NCBI GenBank assembly: GCA_013407085.1
Contig: JACCGJ010000563.1
Location: 1-64,000, forward strand
Reading direction: 5' to 3'
Length of the DNA stretch: 64,000 bases
From: Atriophallophorus winterbourni
Taxonomy: Eukaryota; Platyhelminthes; Trematoda; Plagiorchiida; Microphallidae
This document shows, piece by piece, positions 22,653 through 34,155 of the stretch. The position numbers and the translations under genes were made by a program. The stretch's first letter is position 1. Each line of letters starts with the position of its first letter. The notes under the pieces were generated by a model. The model was not told where the DNA came from and ran no database searches. It worked only from the letters and a program-made list of their open reading frames with translations.

Positions 22653-24597
22653 TCAATAACCAGGAATACCGTGACAAAATATATTGTCTATAGAAATGTT
22701 TATTTTCAGAATTTCGCATAGCGATGGAGCAGTAAGAGAATCTACGAGTGTTTTAAATTTACCTGCAGATGTGCACATGCGGAAATGAAGTGGAAGAGAA
22801 TTCCAAAGATGCGCATACCTAATTAAAAAGAAATTTTGTCGAACTTTAGTGCGAGTAAGGGGAATATGTAATAGCCTCCTTCGGTTACGTCGTACAGAAC
22901 GATTGCAATCTTGGAAGCGCATGGTACATCTCAGCTTAACTTGGTACTCTCTGATGATTCGGAAGAAAAGAAAAAGATTAAGGCGAATTCTGCGTAACCA
23001 TAGCGGGTCAATGTCTAGTAGATTGCATCTTACTTTATAAGGTGAAGGATTAGAGTAGCCTAACATGATTTTGCTAATTCTACGTTGAAGGCTTTCTAAG
23101 AGAATACAGTCACGCCTAGCGATGTGAGAGTAGGCTATATTACAGTAATCAAGAAGTGGTAATACTTTCATTTCATATAGACTTAGTCTACTTTCACGAA
23201 GGAGGAATTTTTGATTTATCAAACCAAAATTCTGTCTAGCTCTTGCTATGAGAAATCTTACTTGTTCGTTGAAATTGAGAGATGAAGAATATCTAAATCC
23301 TAAGTCTTTGACTGCGTTAGAAGGTGCGAGTGGTGTATTGTTGAGAATAATACTACCGGGGGGTATTGAGCAGCGTATACCCATGAATTGCGTCTTCAGA
23401 GCTGAGAATTCTAAACCCCATTGTGAGCCCCAACTTGAAAGGGTTGAAAGATCGTCGTTGAGAGAGTCTATAGCCTGTGATACCTCTATGGCTGGAAAAG
23501 CTGAAACAAGTTTAATATCATCCGCAAAGATAAAAAGCTTCGAGTTTTTTACGAAATCCTGCACATCATTAATATATATAAGAAAAAGGAGGGGACCTAG
23601 TACGCTACCCTGAATGACTCCACTTGGTATAGGTTGTGTTTCAGAGGATATGCCATTAACGGAAACGGAGAAGGTGCGATCAGAAAGATATGAGCAGAAC
23701 CAATTAAATAGGGATCCGGAAATCCCAAGTGATGATAATTTTCGAAGAAGAAAAGAATGAGGAACCTTATCAAATGCTTTGGTAATGTCTAAGAAAACTG
23801 TCAGTACAGCTAATCCATGATCTATGGAGGCCGTTATATGGTCCAAATATTCCAGCTGACAGGTAATGCAGGACTTTTGATTACAAAAGCCATGTTGGAA
23901 TGGAGAGAAAGCGTTTGGGTCCAAGTAAGCTATTAATGCGTTCTTGATCAACTTTTCGAATAGCCTAGAGAGAAATGGTGTGTGATTAATTGGGCGATAA
24001 TTAGTGACGATTTGCAAATTCCCTGTTTTAAACCGAGGTACAATGACAGAATGTTTCCATTCAAGAGGAAAAATACCACATTTAATAGAAAGATTAAACA
24101 GGTTTAATAAAATTAATGGTATATCATCCGTATTTAGTTGCAAGATTGCTGGAACGAAACCCACAATATCAGGCTTGTAAGAAGCTTTGCTTCGCCGACA
24201 CATTGAGCTAACTTCTTGTAAACTAAAGGAGATGGAATCCATACACATTGAATTAATATTTTGATTTGGGAGTACAGGGTATACGCTGGTATTGAATGAC
24301 TGACTAAAATAGTTCAGAAAAAGCTTACTCATTGCTAAAGAGTCTGATGTTGATGATTCCCTACCATCATCGTTGAACACAAGTGTAGAAATTTCATGTT
24401 TACTTAGATTATATCGAGATCTCGTCAGACTGTTCAAATACTTGGTCTTCGAAGCACTGTTCAGGGCCATTCTTTCTTGATTCTCAATGAATTGTAATTT
24501 GATTGCTGTAAAAGAGCTAAGAAGTTCCTTGAGACGTAAAAATGAATAAAAGTCTGGTGTGTGGTTGACAAAAGCAGAAAGACGGGCTATCTTTTTT
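22653..24597 (-). CDS. CR1-like reverse transcriptase (open)
   Basis: A 605-residue open frame (ATG at 24470; the frame is open further upstream, where ARLSAFVNHTPDFYSF continues the endonuclease linker). It encodes the LINE polymerase: KPDIVGFVPAIL and EWKHSVIVPRFKTGN entry motifs, TNYRPINHTPFLSRLFEKLI, FQHGFCNQKSCITCQLEYLD, VFLDITKAFDKVPH, SGVIQGSVLGPLLFLIYIND and LFIFADDIKLV with the catalytic FADD. The C-terminal domain (RRIRLNLFLFFRIIREY, FFLIRYAHLWNSLP) is complete. All catalytic motifs are intact, but the fused endonuclease is in another frame because of a small indel near 24597. Confidence 0.85.
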
Positions 24598-25639
24598 CAA
24601 GAAGTTTTATTTTATCAAGTTTAATAGGTTTAGTCTTTCGATGAAGTGATGCAGTTACAAGACATCTAGAGAGATTTTTATGAAATATGGAGGAGATAAG
24701 ATTAAAAACTGGATATATAAAGAAGTCAGTCCAATAAGAGTTTCTGATTAGAGTCGAAAACTTTATCCGATCAATATAAAGACAATCATTATCTGTGCTG
24801 ATGGATGTCCGAGTTTCATGAAGATGAAGTTGGCACATAACCATTTTATGATCACAACCAAGAAGGGGCGGTATGACTTGCACATTACTAGGATTAGGAC
24901 CCAATGTGAAAATAAGGTCTAGAAGGCTTGATTGCCTTGTAGGTTTATCTACTGCTTGAGTGTAACCTAGTAAGCTGATTGCTTCGGAAAAAGAGGAAAA
25001 TTTTCTAGATAGATGGGGGGAATTCCAGCATGTATAAGGCATGTTAAAATCACCAGCTATAAGTTTATTTTTATGAGGGGTCAGTGAAACTTCAATAAAA
25101 GCATTTTTTATCTTATCAAGATTATGTGAAGATGGAGGAGGTGGGTTGTAAATACAACCGAAAAGGGCGTCCAGTGAAGGTATATCGATCCATACCGAAT
25201 CACCAATATCATCCAGTGTAGAAGAAGAATAAAGTTTGGCCGGGATATCCTTAGTAATATATATGATGCAACCACCACCACGAGTGGAGCACCGATTTTT
25301 ACGAAAAATATTATAATTTGGGAGGAAAAGGAGTGCGTCTGCATCTTCATCAGTCGTCCAAGTTTCAGTGATTAAGACTACATCAGTCGGGTTAGTAGAT
25401 AGGAAAAATTGAAGATCAGACATTTTAGAAGTAATGGATCTCGCGTTAAATAGAAGGATGCGGATAGGGGAAGTAGAAAGAGGTGTATTAATGATAGGGG
25501 CCGGAGATTTGAAACTAGATTGCACTACATCGTGTAGATGGGTGGAAACACAAGGGGAAAATTTGAAGGTTGGAAATGGTCTGGGTAAAACTGGGTGGGG
25601 GCGTATGATGGATATATTTGTGGAGCAGGGTGTGGCCAA
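24587..25639 (-). CDS. CR1-like endonuclease domain of ORF2 (open, frame-shifted end)
   Basis: A 350-residue open frame encodes the target-nicking endonuclease: IRILLFNARSITSKMSDL, VVLITETWT, STRGGGCIIYI, LFGCIYNPPPP, NKLIAGDFNMPYTCWN, SLLDLIFTLG and GCDHKMVMCQL, which together cover all the catalytic motifs. It ends at a TAG only because of an indel in an A-rich stretch: the sister copy at 14 kb reads LLENMLARLSAL through the same point and continues in frame. The first ~55 residues are proline-rich and overlap the end of ORF1 in another frame. Confidence 0.8.
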   Translation of the reverse strand: MATPCSTNISIIRPHPVLPRPFPTFKFSPCVSTHLHDVVQSSFKSPAPIINTPLSTSPIRILLFNARSITSKMSDLQFFLSTNPTDVVLITETWTTDEDADALLFLPNYNIFRKNRCSTRGGGCIIYITKDIPAKLYSSSTLDDIGDSVWIDIPSLDALFGCIYNPPPPSSHNLDKIKNAFIEVSLTPHKNKLIAGDFNMPYTCWNSPHLSRKFSSFSEAISLLGYTQAVDKPTRQSSLLDLIFTLGPNPSNVQVIPPLLGCDHKMVMCQLHLHETRTSISTDNDCLYIDRIKFSTLIRNSYWTDFFIYPVFNLISSIFHKNLSRCLVTASLHRKTKPIKLDKIKLLEKR

Positions 25640-26735
25640 GTGGAAATTCTATGGGCGTTTGTTTGTGGTGGCTTAAAAGTTTGAGGGTTGGGATAAATAT
25701 AAGGAAAGTTAAAGTTCCTATTTAGTCTAAGGTTTTGTGGATTTTCACCATGCTGCATAGAGTGAGGGTAGGACCACGATGCAGAATTAAGACGACCGTA
25801 AGGTGAAGGACCATAATAATTAAAGGTGGGAGCGTGTATAGGTAATTGGTGAAAATTTTTTCTTGAATAACTAGAATTACTCTTTTTAAAAGAGCCATTC
25901 GTATAAGGCCTAATAATTGGCGCTTGGTTGAGGAGAGGAGCTATTGCTCTAAATGTTGGAAGCTTAGCTTTTTTGTTATCCTTAATAATTGGGCGAGGGA
26001 CAGTTTGTGGATCAACGATTACCTGGGGTGTAGCAGGTGATCCGACGTCTTAGCTGATAGATACATTTTTAGTCAGGACACATATGTCACTGAGGTTAGG
26101 AGTCTTGTTGCTACAAGATTGGGGTTGGGTGCTTTCCGTCGCGGGCTTGGGAATTTTGCGGGTGAACTTACGTTGTAGGGGTGTGTTGTCACGTTTAAGC
26201 AACACATTCGAGAATCGAGGAAGTGAAGCTAGAACATGCTTGTTTTTTAGGATGTGAGAAGCATATTCTTCGTTAATAAATCTGATAAGGATTGTGGTGC
26301 GTCTAGCAATTGACGATTTACAAAGCCTAATGAGTGTCGCTGAGTCAGCCGGAAAGCCGTAATGAGAGAGGATTGACCGTTTGAGTTCATCCAACGGGTA
26401 TTTATCGTCTATATTCAGAAGGATTATGTTCTTAGCTCTAATTCTCCGTTGCTCTATTTCCGAGGTTAGAAATTCAACGAAGCGTCCCGTGCGCTGAAGC
26501 AGATCATAGTCAAGTCATAGTTGGGGTCAAAAAGAATTGCCAATGGTTCTAGTACCTTGAAAAGGCGCGATATACTGTTCACTTTATCAACCATGGTTTC
26601 AAAATTAGTCTCCAAATTGTGTAATTTGGAGAGTAGAGTCGACATATTAGAGTCTAGTACGACTGAACATTTATTCGATCGTGGAGTGACACGTTGTGTG
26701 CTTCGAGATGTTTTCAAGTATTTAGAAAGCACCAT
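25525..26735 (-). pseudogene. CR1-like ORF1 (broken)
   Basis: Three minus-strand segments make up the ORF1 nucleic-acid-binding protein. Bases 26735-26466 hold an N-terminal heptad-like segment (LLSKLHNLETNFETMVDKV). Bases about 26465-26050 hold an RRM-like middle (NIILLNIDDKYPLDELKRSI, ILIRFINEEYASHIL, TPLQRKFTRK). A proline/tyrosine-rich tail ends at 25525 (YPSYAPTQFYPDH). Frame changes near 26466 and 26050 break it. The tail overlaps the start of ORF2 by about 115 bases. Confidence 0.6.
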
Positions 26736-26819
26736 ATTTAGCGAATGAACGTGTGAATCAATATATGCGATAGAGGGAACAAAGAAACTTGCCGAGTTTC
26801 AAACTGCCCGCGATATATA

Positions 26820-26990
26820 TGATTCAGGATTCCGTAACAGCAATTATATCTAAATTTCTCCTAAAGACAATTTCCTTAACCTAGTGAAGTTCATTTAGTA
26901 GACTTCTAGCGTTGTCAAACAATACTCGGAATTTTTTCACAGAAGGATTAACTGAAGTAGGATAGACAGCAGCTTCCAACGAATGTATGA
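26820..26990 (-). pseudogene. LINE endonuclease N-terminal fragment
   Basis: The minus-strand reading gives KKFRVLFDNARSLLNELH, a stop, and VFRRNLDIIAVTES, which match the opening of the endonuclease (RILLFNARSITSKM, then DVVLITETW). It is a short fragment with no downstream continuation, lying just upstream of the group A element. Confidence 0.5.
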
Positions 26991-27779
26991 CCTCCTACTA
27001 AATACGCGTATAACGATATATATATGGAGATATACTTCATTGGCTTACAATTCTTGGGTGTCTTATTTCGTTTCAATTTTTATCCTCAGGAAAGACGCGA
27101 CGTATTATTTTGAACGGCTCTTATTTAAGACGAAGAACGCATCTTGAAACTTGCATGTCCAAAACCAAAAAACTATTTAATGTTCGTAGTTTATCCTTCT
27201 CATTTTACAGCCAAGTCAGAATGCAAAAATAATGGTAACTCTTTGTTTTCATTGATTAAATAGTTTTGAACCAATTGATTTTCAAGTTAGTGCGCTCTTA
27301 TTATAAACGGATCTTAGCCGTGTCCCCAGTTTCATTGCGATCATTTACTTTAATCAGGCATGGATTCTAATCCAAATGTCCCATCTTGAGACCGGAGATG
27401 CAACAGCATTTTCAGTAGTAAGCACTTGTTTCAATACTTAAAGATGAACCTGTATTTTACTTAATAGTTTGACCAAGATTGGTTGGCCGGATCACCGGGT
27501 ATACCATTAGACGTCACGTCTGCATAAGTTTTATTCATTTCTGATTGTTAAACAATCGGTGTTGAAAGCCAGCAACCAGCTGGTTGATCGGTTTGTAGTC
27601 GAGGAAGACATGCCAAAAATCGTGCTAAGGGATGCGAATGATACGCAAGCCTTCCCCAAGATAGGTGGCTTTTGTCCTCCGCTTGGGTTGAGTCACTATC
27701 TATGTTCCTTTGTGTGGTTAAACCCTTTTAGTACATGCAGCTACGACTTCATTCTGACTCCTTCCGTGAGTAACATTTG
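26991..27779. other. intergenic, nothing recognised
   Basis: Only short ORFs without recognisable motifs were seen. It lies between LINE fragments of opposite strand. Confidence 0.35.
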
Positions 27780-28205
27780 ATGGGCATACAACGAAGCGCG
27801 CGAAAAATCATAATCTTCTGAATCTTATGCAAAACGTCTTCAGTAAACGAGTGGTAAGATTCTGGAATAAGCTGCCTCCGGAAATAATCGCTTGCATATT
27901 GGTAGATGCCTCGTAGTACGAGTGTTTCCCTGACTTCTTTCCATGAATACGCTAGCCATCTGGCGATAGAACTTGTATGAAAATATTGTTCATTTTAAAT
28001 TTATCCGGTTTTTACCACCATTTAAAGAGACAAAAATACATAAAAAATAATTATATGATGCTTCGTTTTAAATGTCATGTTTTAAATGTACGTACAAATT
28101 TTATCTTATCTAATCTCTCATCGGCTTGGTGGAGAGAGACCATTCCCATTTTTCCCATAAGCAGATACAAATACCGTGAACTGAAGGCGGCCTCGAAAAC
28201 ACTTG
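27780..28205 (+). pseudogene. CR1-like LINE 3' end (group D)
   Basis: The plus-strand reading KRAKNHNLLNLMQNVFSKRV, then VRFWNKLPPEIIA, matches LAKNHSRLNLRQHFFSERV and VSF-stop-NKLSEELIA of the element ending at 33 kb. Here the Trp codon that is TGA in the larger copy is TGG. The following UTR matches 33160-33350 (TTTTAAATGTCATGTTTTAA, GGCTTGGTG). The copy is 5'-truncated. Confidence 0.6.
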
Positions 28206-29130
28206 ACGTATCATCGCATATTATTTCTTGGCCCGCGTCTATTTTTTATATTTATCAACGACGTTGGTGAGTGCGTCAAATCACCATTTCTTCTGTTCGC
28301 GGATGATATCAAGATTGAGCGGGTCATCAACTCACCCAACGATACAAGGAATCTTCAATCCGAGCTGGATTCATCACACCCATGGTCTACGATCAACCGC
28401 TTACCATTCAACATTAATAAATGCCATGCATAACGCATTTGTTTTCCTGGTGACCCTGGCTATTATCTGGGTGGCAAGATGCTTGCTGTCACAATGCAAG
28501 AAAAAGATCTCAGGGTAATTGAAAAAAATCACTGGGGCTGTTCTAATCAGTGTAGCAGATCCGTGACAAATAGAAACGTTGGGTTTTTAAAGCGTGCAAT
28601 CGGAACAGTCGATTAACGTCTCTTTCCGTTTTTTCCTCGGGCGTACATCAGGCCACACTTGGAGTATGCTGTTTCCGTCTAGAATCCATGGTTGAAACGC
28701 GACCAGCACTGAAAGGACTTAGCTTCGTCAGCTACGAGGAATGTCTTACAACTCTACAAATGTTCCCTACAAACTATCGTCGTATCCAAGGCGATTGATC
28801 CTTGCGTATCGGATATTGACGGAAGAAACTCAATCATGTAGGGGTATGCTTAAAATGGCCCCATACTCAGCAAATCGTGGTCATCACCTGATATTGGCAC
28901 ATCTGCACAGTAGATTGAACTACCGCAGATAGTCCTTTGCCGTCCAGATTCCTTGTGCCTAAAACGAACTACCTCTTTTGGCTATTTCTGCCTTCTCCCT
29001 GGATATTTCTAAAGAACGCTCTGACCTACATTTTCATCACACGATACACTGGTACGCGGTACGTTCAACGTGGTTTTATTTCTCACGCTCTGATTAATTA
29101 TTACGATTTTTTGCCGGTTCTGTAAAATCG
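28205..29130 (+). pseudogene. CR1-like RT relic (group C type)
   Basis: A broken plus-strand reading gives GPRLFFIFINDVGECV, FLLFADDIKIERVINS and NRLPFNINKCHA, the catalytic palm region. A decayed C-terminus follows (PHLEYAVSV.NPWLKRD, then a YFF/NALP-like end near 29000). The FADD box survives but frames change at least four times. Confidence 0.55.
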
Positions 29131-29323
29131 CAATCTATATTACCTGCACTACTGAGATATAAATATCTATTTTATATATCTTCATTATGGCTCACATTAC
29201 TCTTCCATGCTGGTTGTGGTAAGCAAATAGCCCAAAGGTATTGAGTGTTGTACATGCAGACGCTGAGCACACCAAAGGTGCTCTAGTATACCAAAAGACC
29301 AGTACACCATACATGGTTCTAAT

Positions 29324-30321
29324 TTGTCTGCATGGAATACAAAGAAGTTGAACGGGAGGCTTATCGTAAGCAAATTTCCCAATTACTCGCAACATTGCAG
29401 GAACCAACACAAAGATCTTACGCTCAAGTTGCAGCATCGCACAAACCAATCTTGCATACGCCGGCGGATGTACGAAAATCTGCGGAAAAAAGTCAGGGTA
29501 AAACCAACAACAATGTTGTTAGTCAGCGTAAGAAAAACAGCCAGCAAGCTCGAAAGTTACCGCGCCCCAACAAGTAAGAAAACCGAGCCGCGTCTCGGTA
29601 ATGTAGCGACGATTAACTCGCAATTGACTTCAATCCGCAGCGAATTGCGAGCGTTGCACAAAAAGGCACTTTTCCCGAGAAAAGTTTGAAAACCAGGACC
29701 AGAAACATTCTGATCCATAACGAGTAAGAGCCTTTTATACAAGAGGCTAAAGCACGACGCAGTTTAGATCGCAAATGCGTACAAAATTTACTGCGTCTGG
29801 CAGACCTTAAGCCCAATCTACAGATAGTTCGGGTACACAGAATCGGTCTGTATAAGAAAGGAAACCAAGCAAGGCCAATCTTGGTGGAATTCAGAAACCA
29901 GAGAGACAGAGACCTGTTTCTCTCTAAAGGCGACCAAATACATATTAATACAAATGGTTTGTATAGATGGGTGCCAGATAGCCGCCCAGTTTCAGCAAAT
30001 TATTTTGCGTTCCAGCGTTCGGGTAGCAAAGTAGCAAAACCGAAGAGCAACCCTGATAAGCACCGATTAAATAACTCCGCAACAGTGGATATTTCAATCA
30101 AGAACGCTCAAGTGCTGGTAGAAAATATATGGGACGAATCTTGGCTAAGTTGTGATGCAGCAAACGAAAGCCTCGCTTCGTATGCGCTCAACGCTCCTGC
30201 ATTAACAACCTCTACGCCACAAATTTCCAGAGACGTAGATTCTCCACACAGCACTAATTTGGACATACCAAAAAACTTGGTAATACCTCGAGTTTTGCGC
30301 CCGAGGTTTGTCCGAAATTAG
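29324..30321 (+). pseudogene. CR1-like ORF1 relic
   Basis: The N-terminal segment 29332-29577 has EREAYRKQISQLLATL and a basic, Gln/Lys-rich tail. Near 29750-30321 a more conserved region has RRSLDRKCVQNLLRLAD, a VRVHRIGLY stretch, RPILVEFRNQRDRDLFLSKG and NIWDESWLSC. The order HRIG, RPILVEF, basic loop is that of LINE ORF1 RNA-binding proteins. Frameshifts between 29577 and 29750 break it. Confidence 0.5.
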
Positions 30322-30341
30322 GCGGGGTACATCGAAATGCT

Positions 30342-33125
30342 GTGAGCATACTATACACAAATGCTTGCAGCGTGCGTAGTAAATGGCTAGAAATAATGCA
30401 GAAAGCCTCCAATAGTAAATCTAGGATCCTAGGTATATCAGAGACCTGGCTTCAAAATGCAGACATTATTCCAGTTGATCTTCTTTTGACATATACAGCC
30501 ATCAGATCGGATAGACCAGATGGTAGAAGCGGATGAGAAGCTATAATACTACTACAACATGGTATTAAATACCAAGACTCTGGCATCAAAATGGCCACCT
30601 TCGGCATCCAGCTGGTCTCGACAATCGTCACAGACGGTAATATTTCTTTTGCGTTAGGCTGCTTATACAGGGCACCCGGCGCTTCTGAGGAGGAGGACCA
30701 GGAACTTAGGGAACTTTTCACCAGGTTGCTCAAAACTGCCCCACGCGTCTATTTAATAGGTGACTTTAACTTACCGTGTATTGACTGGGACACTCAGACA
30801 ACCTCTGATTGAATTTCCCAGGTATATCTCGATTGGATGTACTCCAGTGCGCTTCAAGGGCACGTAAGTGAGAAAACTAGGTACAGAGATGGACATTCAC
30901 CATCTACACTGGACCTACTTTTGTCTAAAGGTCATAAAGATGTACAAAACCTCTCTTACGACTCACCTTTAGGGAAAAGTGACCATGTCACCATAATATT
31001 CCAGGCAATTCTCCGTTTTCATAAGCCACCAGTCAAATACAGGCGTAATCTAAATCGATTTAACTGGAATGCTGTACGGCTTTGCGCTTTACGATGCGAC
31101 TGGTTCTCTGAAACTAATGACATCGAAAGTAAATGGTCGGTTGATAAGCGCAATATTTTGAGTCTTCAAGACCTTTACTGTCCTTTTCGACCTATACGGC
31201 TAAAGAGCCAGCCACCTTGGTGTACTCCTGTGGTGCGACGCAACATTATTAGGCGCGACAGACACTGGCGAAGATAGACAGCCTTACCAACTTATAGAAA
31301 TTGGTCGTGCTATAAGGCTTCGAGTAACAACACAGTCAAGCTACAACGGAAGCTTAAGCGATGCTACGAAACTTGCCTGGCGAAATCTGCCAAAAAGTAA
31401 CCTAAGAAGTAATATAGTTATGTTAAGTCGAAGGGTAAGACAAGGGAGCACATAGGTACCCTAATATTAGACAATGGCCAAAAAGCCAATTCAGACCCCG
31501 AAAAGGCAGCAGCTTTGCTGGATTATTTTCGAAGCGTACATAGAATGGATGGCGGGGATGTGATTCACTCAGTCCCAACTCTTAATACGGAAATGGGTGC
31601 CTCACTAAGCGAAGTAGTTTTTTGCACGGATGATGTCGCACGTGGCCTAAGGAATCTAGACGGAAATAAATCCGCCGAACCTGACGATGTACATTCTAAA
31701 ATTGTAAAGGAAATATCTAAGGTACTAACAGGGATTCTATGTGAGTTATATAACGAATCGTTCTGCAAAGGCATCCTACTAGATGACTGGAAGAAAGCCA
31801 TTGTCGTACCTATTCCAAAGGGAGGTTGCGCAAACATAGTTAAGAATTTCCGACCGGTAAGCTTGATTAGTGTTTTATGCAAAAACTTGGAGAGACTTAC
31901 CAGGGATCGATTGTGCAGCCACCTCGTGCACAATTCCTCATTAAGCACGGTTCAACATGGCTTTCTTAAAGGAAGGTCGTGTCTCTCAAATATTTTATGC
32001 TTTTTAGATCGAGTTTCTAAGACACTGGATGAAGGCGGACGGGTAGAGGTCTTTTACTTAGACTTTAGTAAGGCGTTCGACTCGGTTAGTCACAGGTTCC
32101 TAGGGATGAAGCTCTCGGCCAAAGGCATATCTGGTAAGCTTCACGACTGGATAACCAGTTTTCTTCGTGATAGATCCTTCCAGGTCCGGGTAGGCGATAC
32201 TACCTCTGAATTCGCAACAGTTACCAGTGGGGTCCCACAAGGTTCAGTATTAGGCCCAATACTTTTTCTGATCTTCATCGATGATCTCGCATCGCAGTTG
32301 TCATGTCCCTGCTACATGTTTGCTGATGATGTCAAATTCACCGGATCCAGTGATCACGGTGATTTGTTGAGAGATATTGAAAAGGTCATTACATGGTCGC
32401 AGGATTGGGATCTTCCTCTGAACTATAGTAAATGTCATCTGTTGTCTGCAGCAGTCGACAGAATTGCAGTAACTGCGAATAACGGGAGGATCGACTTTCA
32501 GTCTATTCAGAGGATTAAGAATTTGGGAATAGTCGTAACAGCGGACTTCAAATGGGCTGCGCAGTGTGCCACCGCAGCACAACGATCTAGAGGAGAACTC
32601 TTTAGGCTTAAATCCGTTCTGACATGTAGAACGCCGGAAGTGTTTATCCCTTTATATACGGCGATTGTCAGGCCGCTATTAGAATACTGCGTGCAAGACT
32701 GGAGCCCCTTCTTTCAAAAGGACATATTACTATTAGAAACAGTCCAACGACTGGCCACCAAAATGGTTGAAGGTATGTTTGGGAAACCCTACGAAGAACG
32801 TATAATTTCTTTAGGTCTCTTCTCTCTTCGGCGTTGGCGTCTACGGGGTGACCTCATAGAAACTTTCAAAATCCTAAAAGGCTTAGGCGACGAGGGCTGT
32901 CGAATCCTGTTCTCTCGAGCGATCAACCCCTCAACTAGAGGACATACATTGAAGCTCGCGAAAAACCACAGCCGTCTGAATCTTAGGCAACACTTTTTCA
33001 GTGAAAGAGTGGTAAGCTTCTGAAACAAGCTGTCTGAGGAACTAATAGCTTGCACATCAATAGGTGCATTCAAAAAGGTTTTAGTTGCCTTGTGGCTTGG
33101 GCTATTCCCAGAAATTTTCCCGTGA
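30342..33125 (+). pseudogene. CR1-like ORF2, one frame with in-frame stops
   Basis: Everything from 30342 lies in one frame. The endonuclease shows SILYTNACSVRSKW, ILGISETWLQ, LGCLYRAPG, VYLIGDFNLPCIDWD, TLDLLLSKG and LGKSDHVTI. The RT part (open 31515-33023, 502 residues) shows KAIVVPIPKGG, NFRPVSLISVLCKNLERL, VQHGFLKGRSCLSNIL, FYLDFSKAFDSVSH, TSGVPQGSVLGPILFLIFID and CYMFADDVKF with the FADD catalytic box. Stops lie after 30536 (TGA), 30812 (TGA), 31277 (TAG) and 33023 (TGA), with two TAA near 31400. At least two of the TGA codons replace a Trp expected from relatives. Confidence 0.8.
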
Positions 33126-33845
33126 ATATGCAGGTTGTCTGTCGTCAGAATTGTCCATTTTTTGTTCACTTTGAAATTATATGGTCTTGACCACAATTTA
33201 AAAAAAACAAAAAAATCCTGTTTTAAATGTCATGTTTTAAATGTACGCACCAATTTTTCATAGCTAACCTCTCACCGGCTTGGTGAAAAGAAACCCTTTC
33301 CGTTTTTCTCAGTCGCAGCTACAAATTCTGGGACCAAAAGACGGCTTGGAAAACATCGGACGTACCTTCGCATACGACGAGGATACCAGAGAAGAATGAA
33401 CCAACTTTGGCAGTGGTGGGCGCTCCTTTGAAGCTTTCCACAGACGGAAATTCTGGACGCTCGATTGGCTTATCCCTTGGCGGCGCGATCGTTGAGGATA
33501 TCCAAATCACAATGAGAAAAAACGCTTAGGCAGTAGTGGTTGCTTCTGTGCAGCTTTCCACCGAAAGAAATTTTGGACGCTCGATTGGCCCGTTAACCAC
33601 ATACTGTCCTATGCAAACTGAACTGAACTGAACTGAACACAATTCTTAATATGCTTTATTCACGATTATATTATTTGTGATACTGCACCATATCTTTCCC
33701 TCTTTCCGCAGCATTTTCTCTCCTAACAAATATATTTTACATTTCCCTTCGACCACTTTGCTGAACTGCTGAAACTCATTCAGACCCAATGTGCTAACTA
33801 TCCTGTGGTTATTCCATTAAGCTTGTAGCTTTTTCCACAATACAC

Positions 33846-33990
33846 AATCGACTATTGACTATTGACTACTACCCACTTTGGCAGTGGTGAGCGCTCCTTT
33901 GAAGCTTCCCACTGACAGAAATTCTGGACGCTCGATTGCCTTATCACCCTTTTACAGTCCTGTGCTAACTGAACTGCACTAAGAAGCAAA
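33846..33990 (+). mobile_element. terminal fragment of group D LINE
   Basis: About 110 bp match the extreme 3' end of the preceding element (CTTTGGCAGTGGTG.GCGCTC, GAAGCTT.CCAC, TTCTGGACGCTCGATTG), ending CTAACTGAACTGCACT. A CGACTATTGACTATTGACTA triplication precedes it. The fragment abuts the FEN1 5' flank. Confidence 0.65.
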
Positions 33991-34155
33991 ATTCCACGTT
34001 GGCCTTGAATTTCAAATCAGATTTTCTTCGCAGTTTTGAATTACAAAACTGTTCTTGTGTTCAAAATTTTCAAGTACACTTCTTTTGCTTGGTTCGTATA
34101 TGAGAAAAACGTTTCTTTGAAAATTATTTCAACTCTACAAACATCTACGTTTCTA
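33991..34155 (+). promoter_or_regulatory. FEN1 5' flank
   Basis: The 165 bases between the last LINE fragment and the FEN1 ATG must hold the 5' UTR and probably the core promoter or a trans-splice acceptor. No clear TATA box is visible. Candidate acceptors (TTTTCTTCGCAG at about 34021-34032) precede the ATG. The assignment rests on position only. Confidence 0.3.

Larger units (their letters stand above)
22653..26745 (-). mobile_element. CR1-like non-LTR retrotransposon, nearly full length (group A)
   Basis: On the minus strand it carries ORF1 (26735-25525), overlapping ORF2 endonuclease (25639-24587) and RT (about 24597-22653), with a conserved NIFCHGIPGY C-terminus. Length is about 4.1 kb. 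It is the best preserved member of the group that also supplied 8800-9237, 9640-11070 and 13160-14780. A frameshift near 24597 between endonuclease and RT, and breaks in ORF1, mark it as inactive in this assembly. Confidence 0.85.
29324..33645 (+). mobile_element. CR1-like non-LTR retrotransposon (group D) with (CTGAA)n tail
   Basis: ORF1 (29332-30321, broken), ORF2 (30342-33125, one frame with several stops), a 3' UTR with a duplicated ~75-nt motif (about 33400-33475 and 33528-33595) and a terminal CTGAACTGAACTGAACTGAA tail at 33620-33640. ORF2 has no frameshift over 2.7 kb, only in-frame stops. The terminal ~110 bp recur alone at 33870-33985, just before FEN1. Confidence 0.8.
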
